Assembly: GCA_964016985.1 (NCBI GenBank)
Contig: OZ024821.1
Span: forward strand, 88,902,535 to 88,966,534
Origin: Anodontia alba
Lineage: Eukaryota > Mollusca > Bivalvia > Lucinida > Lucinidae
DNA: 64,000 bases
Direction of reading: 5' to 3'
A program made the position numbers and the translations under genes. Positions within the stretch are counted from its first letter, which is position 1. Each line of letters begins with the position of its first letter. Positions 45,076-55,829 of the stretch are shown piece after piece. The notes beneath the pieces are model-generated. The model had not been told where the DNA came from. It saw only the letters and a program-made list of their open reading frames with translations, and searched no databases.

Positions 45076-45795
45076 TGAGTATATGTCTGGTGCCTCTTCT
45101 GCAGAGCTGCTTGTAAATTTAGGCAGGATTTGAATTTGTCATTTGCTTCAGGTTAGGTAGACATCCAACAAACTCGGGCATTATACCAACATAACTGAAA
45201 TTATTAAAGGAAGCAGAAAAAAAATGTTTTAGTCAGCAAAATCCCATATTGTTTTTATCTACAATTTTGAACACATCTGTTAGACTGCTTAGTCAAAGGT
45301 GTAAATTATGTCTTTTTAGAGTAGACCCCTTTTCACAAGGGGATTTGTAGGTAGGAAAGCGAACAAAGTCACAACAGTAGTCTCCCTGTAATAATGGTAC
45401 ATAATCTACCAAGTGTATGAAGTTACCTTATATAAACTACAACAGAATCAAAACTAACTTTTTTTTTTCCACGTATTACATACACCTGAACAGTATTCCA
45501 ACAACCTTGTTTACCAACTTTCTCAACAATTCCCTCTCTCTTTTTCTGCACTTTCTCTCTTCTACTAACCTCTTAAAGAGATAGGTTTTGTACTTAAAAT
45601 AGTTGTGTCCTATATATATTTGTCAATATGTATGTATTTATGATATTTAAATACATGTTTAGTCTAAATAAAAAAAAAAACTACATTAGAATCATGGAAT
45701 GCATATAAAGAGAGTCTTAGACAATTTGCATGAACTGTCAAACACTGTTTCCTAGGGTTGTTTGCCAGGGATGGAGCGGTGGGAAAAAGATCTTT

Positions 45796-46041
45796 CAGGC
45801 CCTGAGGTTATAAAACTTTTTTCATGCTCAACACAGCTGCCCATGGAATTTTCTCTGCTAATTAATATGAAAATGCCAATAATAGATGGCATTTTCATAT
45901 TTATTAGCAGAGAAATTTTCATGCTCAGCTATGTTTAGCAAGAAAGAGTTTGTAATTGTTAGTTATTTGATATTTATAAGCATGAAAATTTCATGCTCAG
46001 CTGAATTGAGCATGAAAAAAGTTTTATAACCTCGGGGCCTG
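45796..46041. mobile_element. MITE-F, full length
   Basis: Ends CAGGCCCTGAGGTTATAAAA and TTTTATAACCTCGGGGCCTG. Same arms as 19936-20176. Confidence 0.8.
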
Positions 46042-46133
46042 AATGTGCTCTGCTGAATTTTCTACCCAGCATGTTTAGTGTTAGTAGTTAATCTTTTTGC
46101 AGCTGTATACATATAATGTAATCATATTTTCAG

Positions 46134-46316
46134 CTGATCTGTCCAGGAATGTTGGTGTTGGGTTGTGTGAAGGAAGTGGGCAACTACAACATCAAGATGG
46201 CACTACCCAATGGCCTCATAGGAACTGTACCAATTACTAATATATCACAGTCCTACACTGAAATTATACAGAATTTTGCTGCCAAGACAGCAGAAGAACA
46301 GGAGGAGGAAGGGGAG
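46134..46316 (+). CDS. PDCD11: PDCD11 coding exon 3 (first S1 domain)
   Basis: 61 codons, acceptor ATATTTTCAG, donor GAG|GTAAAA, phase 0. CPGMLVLGCVKEV and ALPNGLIGTVPITNIS align with the first S1 repeat of vertebrate PDCD11, which reads GM.ILGCVKEV and LPNGL.G in the same places. The exon ends in an acidic run (AEEQEEEGE). S1 domains bind single-stranded pre-rRNA. Confidence 0.92.
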
Positions 46317-46599
46317 GTAAAAAATACATGAGTTATATTATGGAGAAAAATGCCTTCTGGGCATGTGCGGACAGTTGTGGCCCAGATCAGCCTCTGCAAA
46401 TTCTCACAGTTTGTTTAGGGACTTCCCTGTACCCTTTCACCTTTCATTGTATACAGTATGTTCCCCTCCACCCACTCCGCCAAGTGGAGTTGGGGTTGGG
46501 GAACATACAGTGTCAGTTGGTCTCGATCCTGTTAGCATCAGTGTTAGCTTAGGCATCCATGTTCACATCGGTGTGAAAGTTTCTTAATGCATGATGTCT

Positions 46600-46830
46600 C
46601 TTGGTGTTAGATTTCTCATATTTCTATCAAACTTGTATGAATACATCTTTGGGCAAATTTCAAGCGGATTAGATTTTGGGCAGTGCAGGACAGATAATGT
46701 CAAAGTAACGGTTTCATCAAATTTCTTGTGTGCATGATATCTTTTGAACAAGACAGTGAATTTTCATCAAACTTGCAAGGATACTTCATTTGGACAAACT
46801 TTAAACCTGATTAAAATTTTGGTGACCTTG
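46600..46830. repeat. Tandem repeat, about two copies
   Basis: TCTATCAAACTTGTATGAAT with GGGCAAATTTCAAGC recurs as TTTCATCAAACTTGCAAGGA with GGACAAACTTTAAACC, about 125-130 bp apart. Confidence 0.55.
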
Positions 46831-47039
46831 ACAGTATTTTCGTGTGTTATCACATTGACTGCATTTTCAAGGCAAGCACAGGACAAATAGTACCGTCAAA
46901 TTCACCTCACCGAGGCGATTCTAACAAATGTCCAAAACATATGTTCTGTGTGGAAATAATAATAAAACAAGGTCTTTCTTACATATCATTATGTCCATTA
47001 AGGATTCTTTATAACAGAAAATTCATTTTAATGGCAATA

Positions 47040-48442
47040 CAGGGTTCTCACTAGGATTTTTTTTTTCTTTCGCCACCATTTTCGCCAATTTGATTTTTTT
47101 TTGTGCCATTTTCTTAAACTTTGAGCCAGATTTTGAGCCAAATTTTGGCCATTTTTCGCCAAAGAATTATCTTGTCAGAAAAAAGGTGTTTATATACTGA
47201 TTCCTTTAATTGAGGCAGTAGATTCAAGAATCAGTAGTGTGAAATGTGTGGGGGACTTGAAATTAATTCTCACACTGATTTTTAAGACTTCTGCTGTATT
47301 TAATTAATTACAATGTCATGAATTAATAATTAGTCTTTGTTTTGCATATCGAATGTTGAAGACACAAAAATAGAACACTTTAGATGGAAACGAAAGTTCT
47401 GAAAAGTGCTGTATAAGCCAATAAATATAATGTTATAAATGTATTATACTGTAAGAGAATAACGTAACAATATTCATTAGTACCCTGATAAATGCGGGGT
47501 AAGTTTTTTACACAGCAGGTTTTACTGTTTTAAGGGAGCTAACTGCAACTGACTTAAAAGGGAGTTTACTGCCATTGCTTTACGAGTCGGGTCAATGCGA
47601 AATGAAATGGGGAACAGCATTTTTTATGAATCGCGCCAATAAAAAAGGCGGGCATGCTTATACAATAAGCGATTAACCAGTACATTGAACACCCTTCCGC
47701 AAGAAACTAGTAACTGTCAATCTTGAAGCAGCGGAAGGAGCGAATGAATGTAGCAAATACATGTGTTTCATGATAAATCGCTACAATCTGTGGGGATCGA
47801 ATGCGCGATCCGGACCTTTTTCGGAGACTAATGTGTCCGCCTCCGAGGTATTGACGACGTTCATTGATCGCCAAATAAAATTAAGGCTCATAAGAAGATA
47901 CCGAAACATGCTTAATTTAAGTCAGCACTGTCAAAGTGTACTTACCGCTTTAATAAGCCGAACCAATTAATGATAATAATTATTTCTCGTGTAATCAGTT
48001 TGTTTTCCATCTTTGTGTTTGACATAGGGTTCCACGTGATTACATTCTGGGTAAATTTCCGTGAAGTAGGCGATGCGAATCTGACATTAATTCCTGATTG
48101 GTAGTTTCGGCAGAGCGTCATGAATATTGGGGACGAATTGCGTGGAAAGTGGGCGGTGCTACTGTCAAACTGCGCATCACAGCACGTGACCTTATATCGC
48201 TTTCATCAAATTCAGGTTAATTTGATCAGCTACTGTTTTCTGATTGATAATTGAGTTGTTAATTGGTGAATTATACAATCAAGGAAGGAGCGATAGACAT
48301 GCGCGACAATTATATGACTCAGTAGCGGGTAATTCAGGCGATATTTTTTTCTCCACTTGTTTTCGCCAATTTATGATTTTTTGTGCCAAATTTTATTTTT
48401 CTGCGCAAATGGCGACAATGGCGATCGGTAATGCGAACCCTG
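47040..48442. mobile_element. Non-autonomous CAGGG-ended (hAT-like) element, 1.4 kb
   Basis: Starts CAGGGTTCTCACTAGG with TTCGCCACCATTTTCGCC, and ends GGCGACAATGGCGATCGG..GCGAACCCTG. The two ends are inverted. GCAATA flanks it on both sides (47034-47039 and 48443-48448), a 6-bp target duplication. CAGGG termini resemble hAT elements, which usually make 8-bp duplications. No transposase frame. It carries an eroded SINE fragment and lies in PDCD11 intron 3. Confidence 0.7.
47645..47865 (-). repeat. Eroded SINE inside the CAGGG element
   Basis: GGCGGGCATGCTTATACAAT, GATTAACCAGTACATTGAAC, CTTCCGCAAGAAACTAGTAA and TTTCATGATAAATCGC are a diverged reverse copy of the 53342 SINE body. Confidence 0.55.
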
Positions 48443-48652
48443 GCAATATCTTTGGAAACAAATGCTATCGTTGTAACGAGGGTTCACTGTATGTCCTCTA
48501 AATTCCTGTCTTGTCTGAAGCCTAGCCCATAATCTGATTGTCCTTTATCAGTTGTTGGTAGCTCCAGTGTACCATTATTCAGTTAAAAAACAACAACCAA
48601 CAACTGTTTTTGTTTTCAAAATTCTTTGGACATTTTTGCTTGACTGTTTCAG

Positions 48653-48811
48653 TCAGTGACAATTCTGCCAGAATTGTTTACCCCTGGGGAACTTCTGCCC
48701 TGTAAGGTGATGGAGTTTGACAATGATGGTTTCAAGAAGAACATTAAGTTGTCTTTGAACCCGGCAGATGTTAATGATTCCGTCACAGCTACTGGTATTC
48801 GAAATGGAATG
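48653..48811 (+). CDS. PDCD11: PDCD11 coding exon 4
   Basis: 53 codons, acceptor TGACTGTTTCAG, donor ATG|GTAAGC, phase 0. LPELFTPGELLPCKV, then KNIKLSLNPADVN and RNGM, align with vertebrate PDCD11 (LPELFSPG, KLSLNP..VN, PGM). It completes S1 domain 1 and leads into domain 2. Confidence 0.92.
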
Positions 48812-48869
48812 GTAAGCATATTGAAACATAGTTCTAGTTAAGGCATAAAAATATTTGATTTGTTTTCTT

Positions 48870-49020
48870 ATTAGTTTGTTGAAGCATAGATCACAGAAAC
48901 ATACATTATGGGTACTCATTAGAAATGCCTCACTGAGGCACTTCTAATGAGTACCCATAACATATGTTTTCATGGAGAATTACCAGATTAATTTGTCTTG
49001 ATAGCCCTCTTTTCTAGAGT
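48870..49020. mobile_element. MITE-A hairpin in intron 4
   Basis: GGGTACTCATTAGAAATGCC, TCACTGA and GGCACTTCTAATGAGTACCC with ATATGTTTTCATGGAGAA. Confidence 0.75.
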
Positions 49021-49516
49021 GCTGACTGACTGAAATGTGCTAAACCGGAGGAAATTAGCGGATGACACTGGATCCACATTAGGCCAAATAAAAAAATAAG
49101 TGTGTTTCAGGTTACATGGAATTTAAAAATAGGAACAGTAGGTTGGAAAATATTTTTATTTTGTTAAAAGTTTTTATATGGAGTTAACAGGAAAACAATA
49201 TGGCAGAATGGGGGAATCCCCACAAAGTCCTTAAAAAATTTTAGGGTCAGTGGCAAACAATTAGGCATGGTAGGGTAACCTGAAACACACTTTTTTATTT
49301 TAGGCCTTAGGAGAAAATGTACCTTCTGACAGATGTGGCTAGCAAAAACTTGGTTCATCCATGGTATCCCTTTAGTCTTCACTCCCTGCCTGTAGAGCTA
49401 TTGCTTCTAGCTATCCACTTTGCATTGATCAGACTGCAGTTGTGCAACCTGATTAGTTTTGTCTGGGTGCACACTATCTTACATGAGCCCCTGCTGATGG
49501 TGCCAGAAATAATATA

Positions 49517-49735
49517 CACGTCAACCTCTTTATAACACGGTTCATTATAACACAGTTTTCGATATAACACGGTTCAAAAATGGATCCCAAAAATGCATAG
49601 ATTATATTGAAAAATGACCATAAATGGTCATTTTTCAATATAATCTATACATTTTGTTTGGATATAACACGTTTGTTTAACTAACATGGTTTATGCTATG
49701 GACCCCGACAATAGTGTTATAAAGAGGTTGTGGTG
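49517..49735. mobile_element. MITE with TA duplication (ends CAACCTCTTTATAACAC)
   Basis: 219 bp. CACGTCAACCTCTTTATAAC at the left, GTTATAAAGAGGTTGTGGTG at the right, TA on both sides. A perfect central palindrome: AAAAATGACCATAAATGGTC with ATTTTTCAATATAATCTAT. ATAACAC-type repeats fill both subterminal regions. TA duplication points to the Tc1/mariner group. Confidence 0.8.
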
Positions 49736-50180
49736 TATATGGGCTTCCTAATGCCTCTGGCAGTGCTGCTAGTAAGGCAAGCAATTTTCATTATTTCCTC
49801 TCAGAGGTCTGTTAAAGTGTCACAAATAAGGAGCCTGGCAAAAGTCCTACAAATTAGTAGGCAATGTCTCTACATGAAAGAAATATTGTTGACTCCAACA
49901 TTTAACCTCAACTCAACATGTTCTCAGTTTGTGGCGCCTTTTATATTTTTTTTTCTTGTGTTTCTCCAAAAATAAGTGTTCAAGTTTCATTTTGATTATT
50001 AAAAAGATAATGTTTTTATGCTAATAAAAAACTGTCAGTCATTTGTCATATTGTAATTATTATCTGTTTAAGGGCTTAGGGTTAAAATTGGATACTTATT
50101 TAGTGTGCATTTGATTCCTAACAAATCATATACATATGCTGTATATCATATACAGCATTATTTCACGGACATTTCTCATA

Positions 50181-51144
50181 TCAACCTTTAAAGCACCAAG
50201 CAAAATTTGTAGTAGATGACATTTCTAATTTTTTATGCCCCCACCATTTTCAATGGGGGAGTCATATAGTATCACCGCTGTCCGTACGTACGTCCGTACC
50301 ATCCATATGTAACAAAAATGGATTCCATTGATATCTTTTGAAAAGATTAGTGTATTGGATTCAAATTATATATACAGGTATGTAATATAAAATGTAGTCC
50401 AAGTTCATTTTAGGGTAAAATCCACCAATTATTATGGGAGTTACGGCCCTTTTTCAACTTTGAAAAATGGTTTTCTGTTCGATATCTTTTGAAAAGATTA
50501 GTGTATTGGATTAATATTTTATACATGGGTATATAATTATAAAATATAGGTCAAGTTCGATTTAGGGTAAAATCCACCAATTATTTTGAGAGTTAAGGAA
50601 AAATAGTTTCCGTTTGATATCTTTTGAAAACAGTGTATCGGATTCATATTTAATACACAGATATATAATCATGAAATAGAGGTCAAATTTGATTTAGGAT
50701 AAAATCTACCCATTATTATAGGAGTTATGGCCCTTTTTCATTTTCAAAAACTATTTTCCTTTCAATATTTTTTGAAAAAGATTGAGGTACTGGATTCATA
50801 TTTTATACACATGTATATAATCATAAAATATAGGTCAAGTTCGATTTAGGGTAAAATCTGCCAATTATTATGAGAGTTATGACCCTTTTTCAACATTTAT
50901 TTTTGCAAAATGCCTGCGTGCGGATGAGGATGGCCCCTGGGCAGGGGTATCTGCTTCAAATTGACACATTTCTAGTTTTCTTCAGAGAAAAAAAGTCTTG
51001 GTATTTCATGTGAATTGTTTGCTCAGCAAACACAGAAAATCAAGTCAGCATTTCATATGAATTGTCTGGTTATTTTCTTTGAATCATAAAATAACAACCC
51101 AAACTGTTGTCTGCTGCAGTTCTGATTGGCACTTTAAGTGTTAA
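50181..51144. mobile_element. MITE-H split by a tandem-repeat element
   Basis: The left part is CAACCTTTAAAGCACCAAGC with AAATTTGTAGTAGATGACAT; the right part is GTCTGCTGCAGTTCTGATTG with GCACTTTAAGTGTTAA. Together they make a MITE-H like 10266-10555. Between them, 50233-50968 is foreign sequence bounded by ATTTCTAATTTT and ATTTCTAGTTTT. Confidence 0.7.
50233..50968. repeat. GCCCCCACC-headed element with about four 145-bp tandem units
   Basis: Starts TATGCCCCCACCATTTTCAA. Units begin GATATCTTTTGAAAAGATTA (near 50328, 50480, 50617, 50758) and each contains GGTCAAGTTCGATTTAGGGT and ATTATGGGAGTTA.GGCCC. Unit lengths are about 135-152 bp. It ends GGCCCCTGGGCAGGGGTATC. Non-coding. Confidence 0.75.
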
Positions 51145-51167
51145 TACTATCTGAAGCAAGGCTATCA

Positions 51168-51300
51168 TTAACCCTTAAAACATTGTTCACAACTGCAGCA
51201 GATGATGGTTTTTTTTTTTTTTATTATTTATTTATAATTTTTTTTATTTTTTGTATTTTTCAGAGAAAATAAGGGATGTCATTTCATGTGAATCATATGC
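51168..51300. mobile_element. MITE-H half copy
   Basis: TTAACCCTTAAAACATTGTT, then GCAGCAGATGATGG and ATTTTTCAGAGAAAATAAGG. Only one end is clear. Confidence 0.55.
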
Positions 51301-51358
51301 CTGAATGCACAAACACCATGCTTTTAGATTATTCTTCAGTAACACAGACATTTAACCT

Positions 51359-51628
51359 CAAAATAAATGTAGGTCACACTGACCTATATTTCACAGTCCT
51401 GTGATTTACATGTACCTTGTATCTTGAAGAAAATTTGTTGTGTAAACATACTTTCGGATTATGAGTTCCTATGACCTGAAGTTTGACTTCAATAAATATA
51501 GGCCACAGTGACAGATATTTCACCTTCCAGTGATTTTGCCTTGTATCTTGAAGAGTATTTCATGTGTAAACAGCATGCTTTCCGATTATGAGTCAGTTTG
51601 ACCTCAAAACAAATGTAGGTCACAGTGA
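51359..51628. repeat. Tandem repeat, about 2.2 copies of roughly 123 bp
   Basis: ATGTAGGTCACACTGACCTA, CTTGTATCTTGAAGAAAATT and GTGTAAACATACTTTCGGAT recur as ATATAGGCCACAGTGACAGA, CTTGTATCTTGAAGAGTATT and CATGCTTTCCGATTATGAGT, and start a third time at 51600. Confidence 0.7.
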
Positions 51629-51629
51629 C

Positions 51630-52105
51630 TGGCCCTGCTTTTCATACTTCCCTACTTTGTTGTGTACTCCATACTTTCCCAAATTTGTTTTTGAAAATGC
51701 CCTATTATTCCTACTTTTTAGTCCAAAAATGTTTGAAGCGACAAAAATTATAATTTTTTTCCTTGCTCGCTGCACTCACTGGGAGTTTGTAAAAAATTCA
51801 AATCAACCTAATCTAAGCAGCTGCATGCAAAAGTTTATAAAATATTTTTATGTCGGTTGTAACTCCTTTTTTGGAACATTTCCTTTGGCATTTCCTTTCC
51901 ATGGTAATGGAATGTTATTGTTCAGAGAAAACACCATTTGCTTATTATATCTTTTTCTAAGTTTGAAAACACGCAGAATGTCCCTACTATCCTACTTTTC
52001 ATGATTGCTACTTTTGCCCTACTTTTTCAAAATTTTGAGCCCTACTTTTTCAAAATTTTGAGCCCTACTTTCTCCCTACTTTTTCAATGCAGGGCACTTG
52101 AAAGC
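51630..52105. mobile_element. Possible element with CCCTGC ends and CCCTACTTT repeats
   Basis: GGCCCTGCTTTTCATACTTC at the left and CTACTTTTTCAATGCAGGGC at the right are roughly inverted. GCCCTACTTTTTCAAAATTT occurs twice near 52015-52065. The open frames here are not protein-like. Confidence 0.4.
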
Positions 52106-52183
52106 CTAATGTTCACCACTGGGCACTTTGTTTAGTTATAGCATGTAGGTCTAGATCTTTGAGTTCTCCTTTATCAATTACAG

Positions 52184-52307
52184 AGTTTATATGGGAGCGT
52201 GTTGAGTCAAGAAGATCATGGTTATACCATTGACCTGGGTGTGAAAGGAATACAGGCTTTTTTACCAAGCAAGAAGGCTGAGAGATACATTCAGTTACAG
52301 AATAATG
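52184..52307 (+). CDS. PDCD11: PDCD11 coding exon 5 (second S1 domain)
   Basis: 124 bases: 41 codons plus one base (ends in phase 1). Acceptor TATCAATTACAG, donor AATG|GTAAAT. GSVLSQEDHGYTIDLGVKG and AFLPSKKAERYI match the second S1 domain of vertebrate PDCD11 (SLEDHGY..D.GV.G..AFLP). Confidence 0.92.
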
Positions 52308-52334
52308 GTAAATAGTAAGGAGAGCATAGCTATA

Positions 52335-52548
52335 TTAACTCTAGTCCTGCTGAACCCGAATATACTCTGCCTTTGCAAACAGTGTAGATCCAGATCAATT
52401 GGCTTCTGATGAAACAAACTGATCTGGATCTGCACTGTTTGCCATTAAATATTTGACTTTGTATGAACAACTTAGATCAAGTAATCTGATTGGCTGAAAA
52501 TTAGAAGTGGGTGTTGCATCTTAATTTATTCAGCATGACAAGGGTTAA
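52335..52548. mobile_element. MITE-I bounded by TTAA, 27 bases after exon 5
   Basis: TTAACTCTAGTCCTGCTGAA at the left, core AACAGTGTAGATCCAGATCA and GATCTGGATCTGCACTGTTT, AAGTAATCTGATTGGCTGAA, ending CAGCATGACAAGGGTTAA. Confidence 0.8.
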
Positions 52549-52574
52549 ATGAATAGATTACCATAGTCGTAGCT

Positions 52575-52700
52575 CCAAGTAAGGCTCTATTTTTTCAACC
52601 AAAAAACTGCTGATATTTGGTTATTTCTCCATGAAAACATGTTATGGTACTCATTAGAAGCTCCTTGGTGAGGCACATCTAACTAAGAAAAATATCATAA
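52575..52700. mobile_element. MITE-A fragment
   Basis: GGCTCTATTTTTTCAACCAA, TATTTCTCCATGAAAACATG and GTACTCATTAGAAGCTCCTT; the right arm is lost. Confidence 0.6.
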
Positions 52701-52779
52701 GAATACTCCTCTTAACAGGTGCTGTGCATAGTTACTTTCCTCTTCCAATTAAGTGTATGACCCGTGGGCATAGTCACTC

Positions 52780-52979
52780 TGTGATCATATTTTGACACTT
52801 AACTCCTTACCTCTTCACCTAAAATTTGAACAAGTCTGTATGATTGCCTGATGTTGTGTGTCAAAACTGTGTGGCAAACAGTGTAGACTCTGATCAGGTG
52901 TCATATTCAGTGGCATCTGATCTGGGTCTACACTGTTTGCTCAGACCTGTCTGTCCAACTACTGAAGGTAAATATAGCA
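52780..52979. mobile_element. MITE-C copy
   Basis: TTTTGACACTTAACTCCTTA, AACAGTGTAGACTCTGATCA, GTGTCATATTCAGTGGCATC and TGATCTGGGTCTACACTGTT, ending CTGTCTGTCCAACTACTGAA. Confidence 0.7.
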
Positions 52980-53039
52980 GGTTTTTGTTGCACTTGCTGG
53001 CATGTTGCGACATAGGTGTCCGGTTTTCCGTGCGTCTGT

Positions 53040-53290
53040 CTGTCAACAATTTCATTGACCTTTGCTATCTCATCAACTATAGTTGCTAGAACCTTCAAAC
53101 CGTGCATAGTGTTTCATCTTGACATCCTCACTCAGCATGTACCCTGACCCAACCTATATTTTACGCTCCAGTGACTTTGACAAATTTCTTGTTGACCCTT
53201 ACGATCTTATCAAATATAGTTGCAGGAACCTTCAAAACTTGCATAGTGTTTCTCCTCGTCATACTCACTCAACACACATCTTAACATGGT
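53040..53290. repeat. Tandem repeat, about two copies of roughly 140 bp
   Basis: TATAGTTGCTAGAACCTTCA with GCATAGTGTTTCATC recurs as TATAGTTGCAGGAACCTTCA with GCATAGTGTTTCTCC; CCTATATTTTA follows in both. Confidence 0.65.
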
Positions 53291-53341
53291 GACCATGACC
53301 TATATTTTATATGTATTAATGGAGTCCCAACTGCCTTGGCC

Positions 53342-53647
53342 AGCCGGCCTCGGTGGCTCAGTTGGATGCGCCGTCCGACTGGAGACCAGAAGGTCGCAGG
53401 TTCAACCCCCGCCGAGGTCGGCAACATTCTTTCGTGGAGATTGATCATGAAATATTTTCTACGGTCATTCTCTCCCTTCCGCTGATTCAAGAAGGGCAGT
53501 TGTCAGTTTCTGGCGAAAGAATGTGCACAATACTGGTTAACCGCTTAGAGGACTAAGCCTGCCCAGTAAACGTGTGGTTAGGTAAACTGACCGCGCTCGA
53601 CATGACCCCACTGGGTTGACTGGGCCATAAAACCTCAACACAAACAA
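53342..53647 (+). mobile_element. tRNA-derived SINE, intact, with 13-bp target duplication
   Basis: The head has an A box TGGCTCAGTTGG (53354-53365) and B box GGTTCAACCCC (53399-53409), the internal RNA polymerase III promoter of tRNA genes. The body follows (GATTGATCATGAAATATTTT, GGGCAGTTGTCAGTTTCTGG), then the tail GTGGTTAGGTAAACTGACCG and GGGCCATAAAACCTCAACAC. AACTGCCTTGGCC flanks it exactly on both sides (53329-53341, 53648-53660), the mark of LINE-driven retroposition. It lies in PDCD11 intron 5, sense orientation. The perfect duplication makes it the youngest SINE in the window. It may belong to one of the described bivalve tRNA-SINE families, which I cannot check. Confidence 0.9.
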
Positions 53648-53729
53648 AACTGCCTTGGCCCCTCCGCCGTAGTTCGAGCCACGGAGGGTTACTATAAGTG
53701 TCATACCAGGAGGCATAATGGAGATAATT

Positions 53730-53910
53730 GTGGGATATCTTTTCGGTGTTCTGTATTATAAACGTATGTTGTGTGCACTCATTTCGGTGTTCTGTATTAT
53801 AAACATATGTTGTGTGCACTCATTAGAATTGCCTCATCGAGGCAATTCTAATGAGTGCACACAGCATACATTTGCAAGATAAAAGAAGAAAATCTCCCAA
53901 AATTATCCGT
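53730..53910. mobile_element. MITE-A-like hairpin with duplicated arm
   Basis: TTTCGGTGTTCTGTATTATA with AACGTATGTTGTGTGCACTC occurs twice (53733 and 53782), followed by ATTAGAATTGCCTCATCGAG and GCAATTCTAATGAGTGCACA. Confidence 0.65.
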
Positions 53911-54124
53911 ATATCGTATTTGGAGGATTTCCCTGTGGTCTCAAGAATGTGTTCAACTCATCCATGGTAAATGAGCCATCAGGGTTTGAGCCATTGAAGT
54001 TCTACTGTATAAGAAAAGACCCCCTTATAACATCTTCAGGGAAGATTTCAATCCCTACATTCATAGTCTGATCAGATTATTAATTACCCACTTACAGAAT
54101 CTTTGGATACCTCAAATACGAGTA

Positions 54125-54340
54125 TATTGACCCTTTCATCCCTGAGTTTCTGAAGTGGACCATTCCATCCTGTAATTTGGACATATTCACTGATAAAATA
54201 GAGGTTTCAATCTAACATCAAAAACAGAATGGCTAATAGTGTAGATCTTGATGAGAGGGCTCATTATGACCCATCTCATCTGGATCTACACTGTTTGCAT
54301 AGTTTCTTGTTTAAGTCCACTGGGTTGGAAGGGTTAATGA
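54125..54340. mobile_element. TTAA-type MITE with AATAGTGTAGATC core
   Basis: ACCCTTTCATCCCTGAGTTT at the left and CACTGGGTTGGAAGGGTTAA at the right. Core AGTGTAGATCTTGATGAGAG, GGCTCATTATGACCC and CATCTGGATCTACACTGTTT. Confidence 0.6.
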
Positions 54341-54427
54341 ACAGAGAACTACTTTAGCTTGTGTTGTAGTAATTCTAACAGTAGTTCTGCATTATACACT
54401 TCAAATTCTGATGTGTGATAAAATGTA

Positions 54428-55829
54428 CAGTTGACTCTCGTTATCTCGACCCCTCTTATCTCGATCCTATCACTTGTCGAACTGATTTCTAAGTCCCGAT
54501 TATTTTCCCTATGTATTTATTGTATTTCAGCTTCGCGTATGTCGAACTACTTTTATGTCGACACTTCGGCTATCTCGTCCATCATTTTCAGTCCCTAAAT
54601 ATATTTTTCACAGTTTTTACTACCACGTATCTCGAACTCGGACCATGACGAAGGAAAAAAATGTAAGATGCGGCGCCACCGGTCTCTCAGTTAATGAAAA
54701 TCATAATAGGCCATTGATAAATAAATCAATATTTTAATTTTCCCCTTTGTCCAGGTAATTACAAACAACACAAACAATGTCTAAAATCCGTAATTATGAA
54801 ATCACGGGCGTGTCTAGTCGGGTTTGACACGCGGCGCTCAACACCATCTCGTGTCACTGATTTGTAAGATAAAAAGCGGCCCAGAATAGTGTTATGGAAG
54901 ATTAATCAACGAAGTTTCTTTAATTTATTGTTTAGATATGCTCTTCACTATTGAGTACTGTCCGTCTGAATGATATAGCGACTTCAAGAAAAGTCAGTAC
55001 GCGACAGGTTCCGACTCAGATCAGCCTGTATTGATCAGGCTAGCTAAGTCTGAATCTTTGCTTGTTACTCTTTGGTTAGGCGGTGCTCTTTGGTAAGCCC
55101 GGATAAGGCTTATGCGTATAATGGAAAATTCGTGGGCGTGCAGGCTGATCTCAGTCTTTGACATTCCCACAGTCTTCTAATAGGAGTTGTCGTGCACGGC
55201 CTCAAATAGATGAATCACACGTGGGTACCGATGTTAACCCTTCCGACCCTGTAGACTGGTGCGGATACCCGCACAAATAGTGTAGGTCGAGACGGTTCAT
55301 AACGAGCTTTCTCTGCAGGATCAACAGTTTGCCGCGCTGAGATGGGTCGTTTATGCCAGGGGAGATAATCCAGCTGCCGCTTGACATTGTAAGCGTTTTA
55401 TGCAAAAGCGGAAACCAGTCAACTCTTTATCCAGTCGTCTATGCGAAGGGAGCTAATCCAAACCAGTTCATAACGTATAGCTAACACAACTCGGAAACCA
55501 GTAATTTATTTATAGCTCATATGGAAATCCAAATTTGCAGGAGTATTAAAAGACAACAAGAGACGTTTGAAATTTATTATTATTAACATATATTGATGAT
55601 ATTATTCCAAGAGAACCATTGCATCTCCTAAAACAAACAGTAACAATGCAAACTGAAGTACGCGTAAATTATTCAAATTGCCATATACATGTGCCTTCCA
55701 TGCACGTTTTGGAGAACAGAGGCGAACAGTCGTCATACCTTTGATGTCACAATTTGGTTGTCTCGAACTACTGATAACTCGAACATTTTTAACAGGTCCC
55801 ATGAAGTTCGAGATATCGAGAGTCGACTG
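54428..55829. mobile_element. Tigger/pogo-like non-autonomous element, 1.4 kb, with TA duplication
   Basis: Terminal inverted repeats CAGTTGACTCTCGTTATCTC and GAGATATCGAGAGTCGACTG differ at two positions in 22. TA is duplicated at 54426-54427 and 55830-55831. CAG termini with TA targets are typical of the Tigger/pogo branch of Tc1/mariner. The left 230 bases carry at least six TCTCGA/GTCGA-type motifs that could be transposase-binding sites. The interior shows no transposase frame. Solo ends of the same family are at 9622 and 19391. Located in PDCD11 intron 5. Confidence 0.8.

Noticed and set aside
51588..52135. Plus-strand frames of 138 and 65 codons
   Set aside because: Phenylalanine- and leucine-rich translation of T-rich repeat sequence (CCCTACTTT units). 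No domain.
53342..53647. A functional tRNA gene
   Set aside because: A and B boxes are present, but the head does not fold into a full cloverleaf that I can trace, and it is followed by a SINE body and flanked by a retroposition target duplication.
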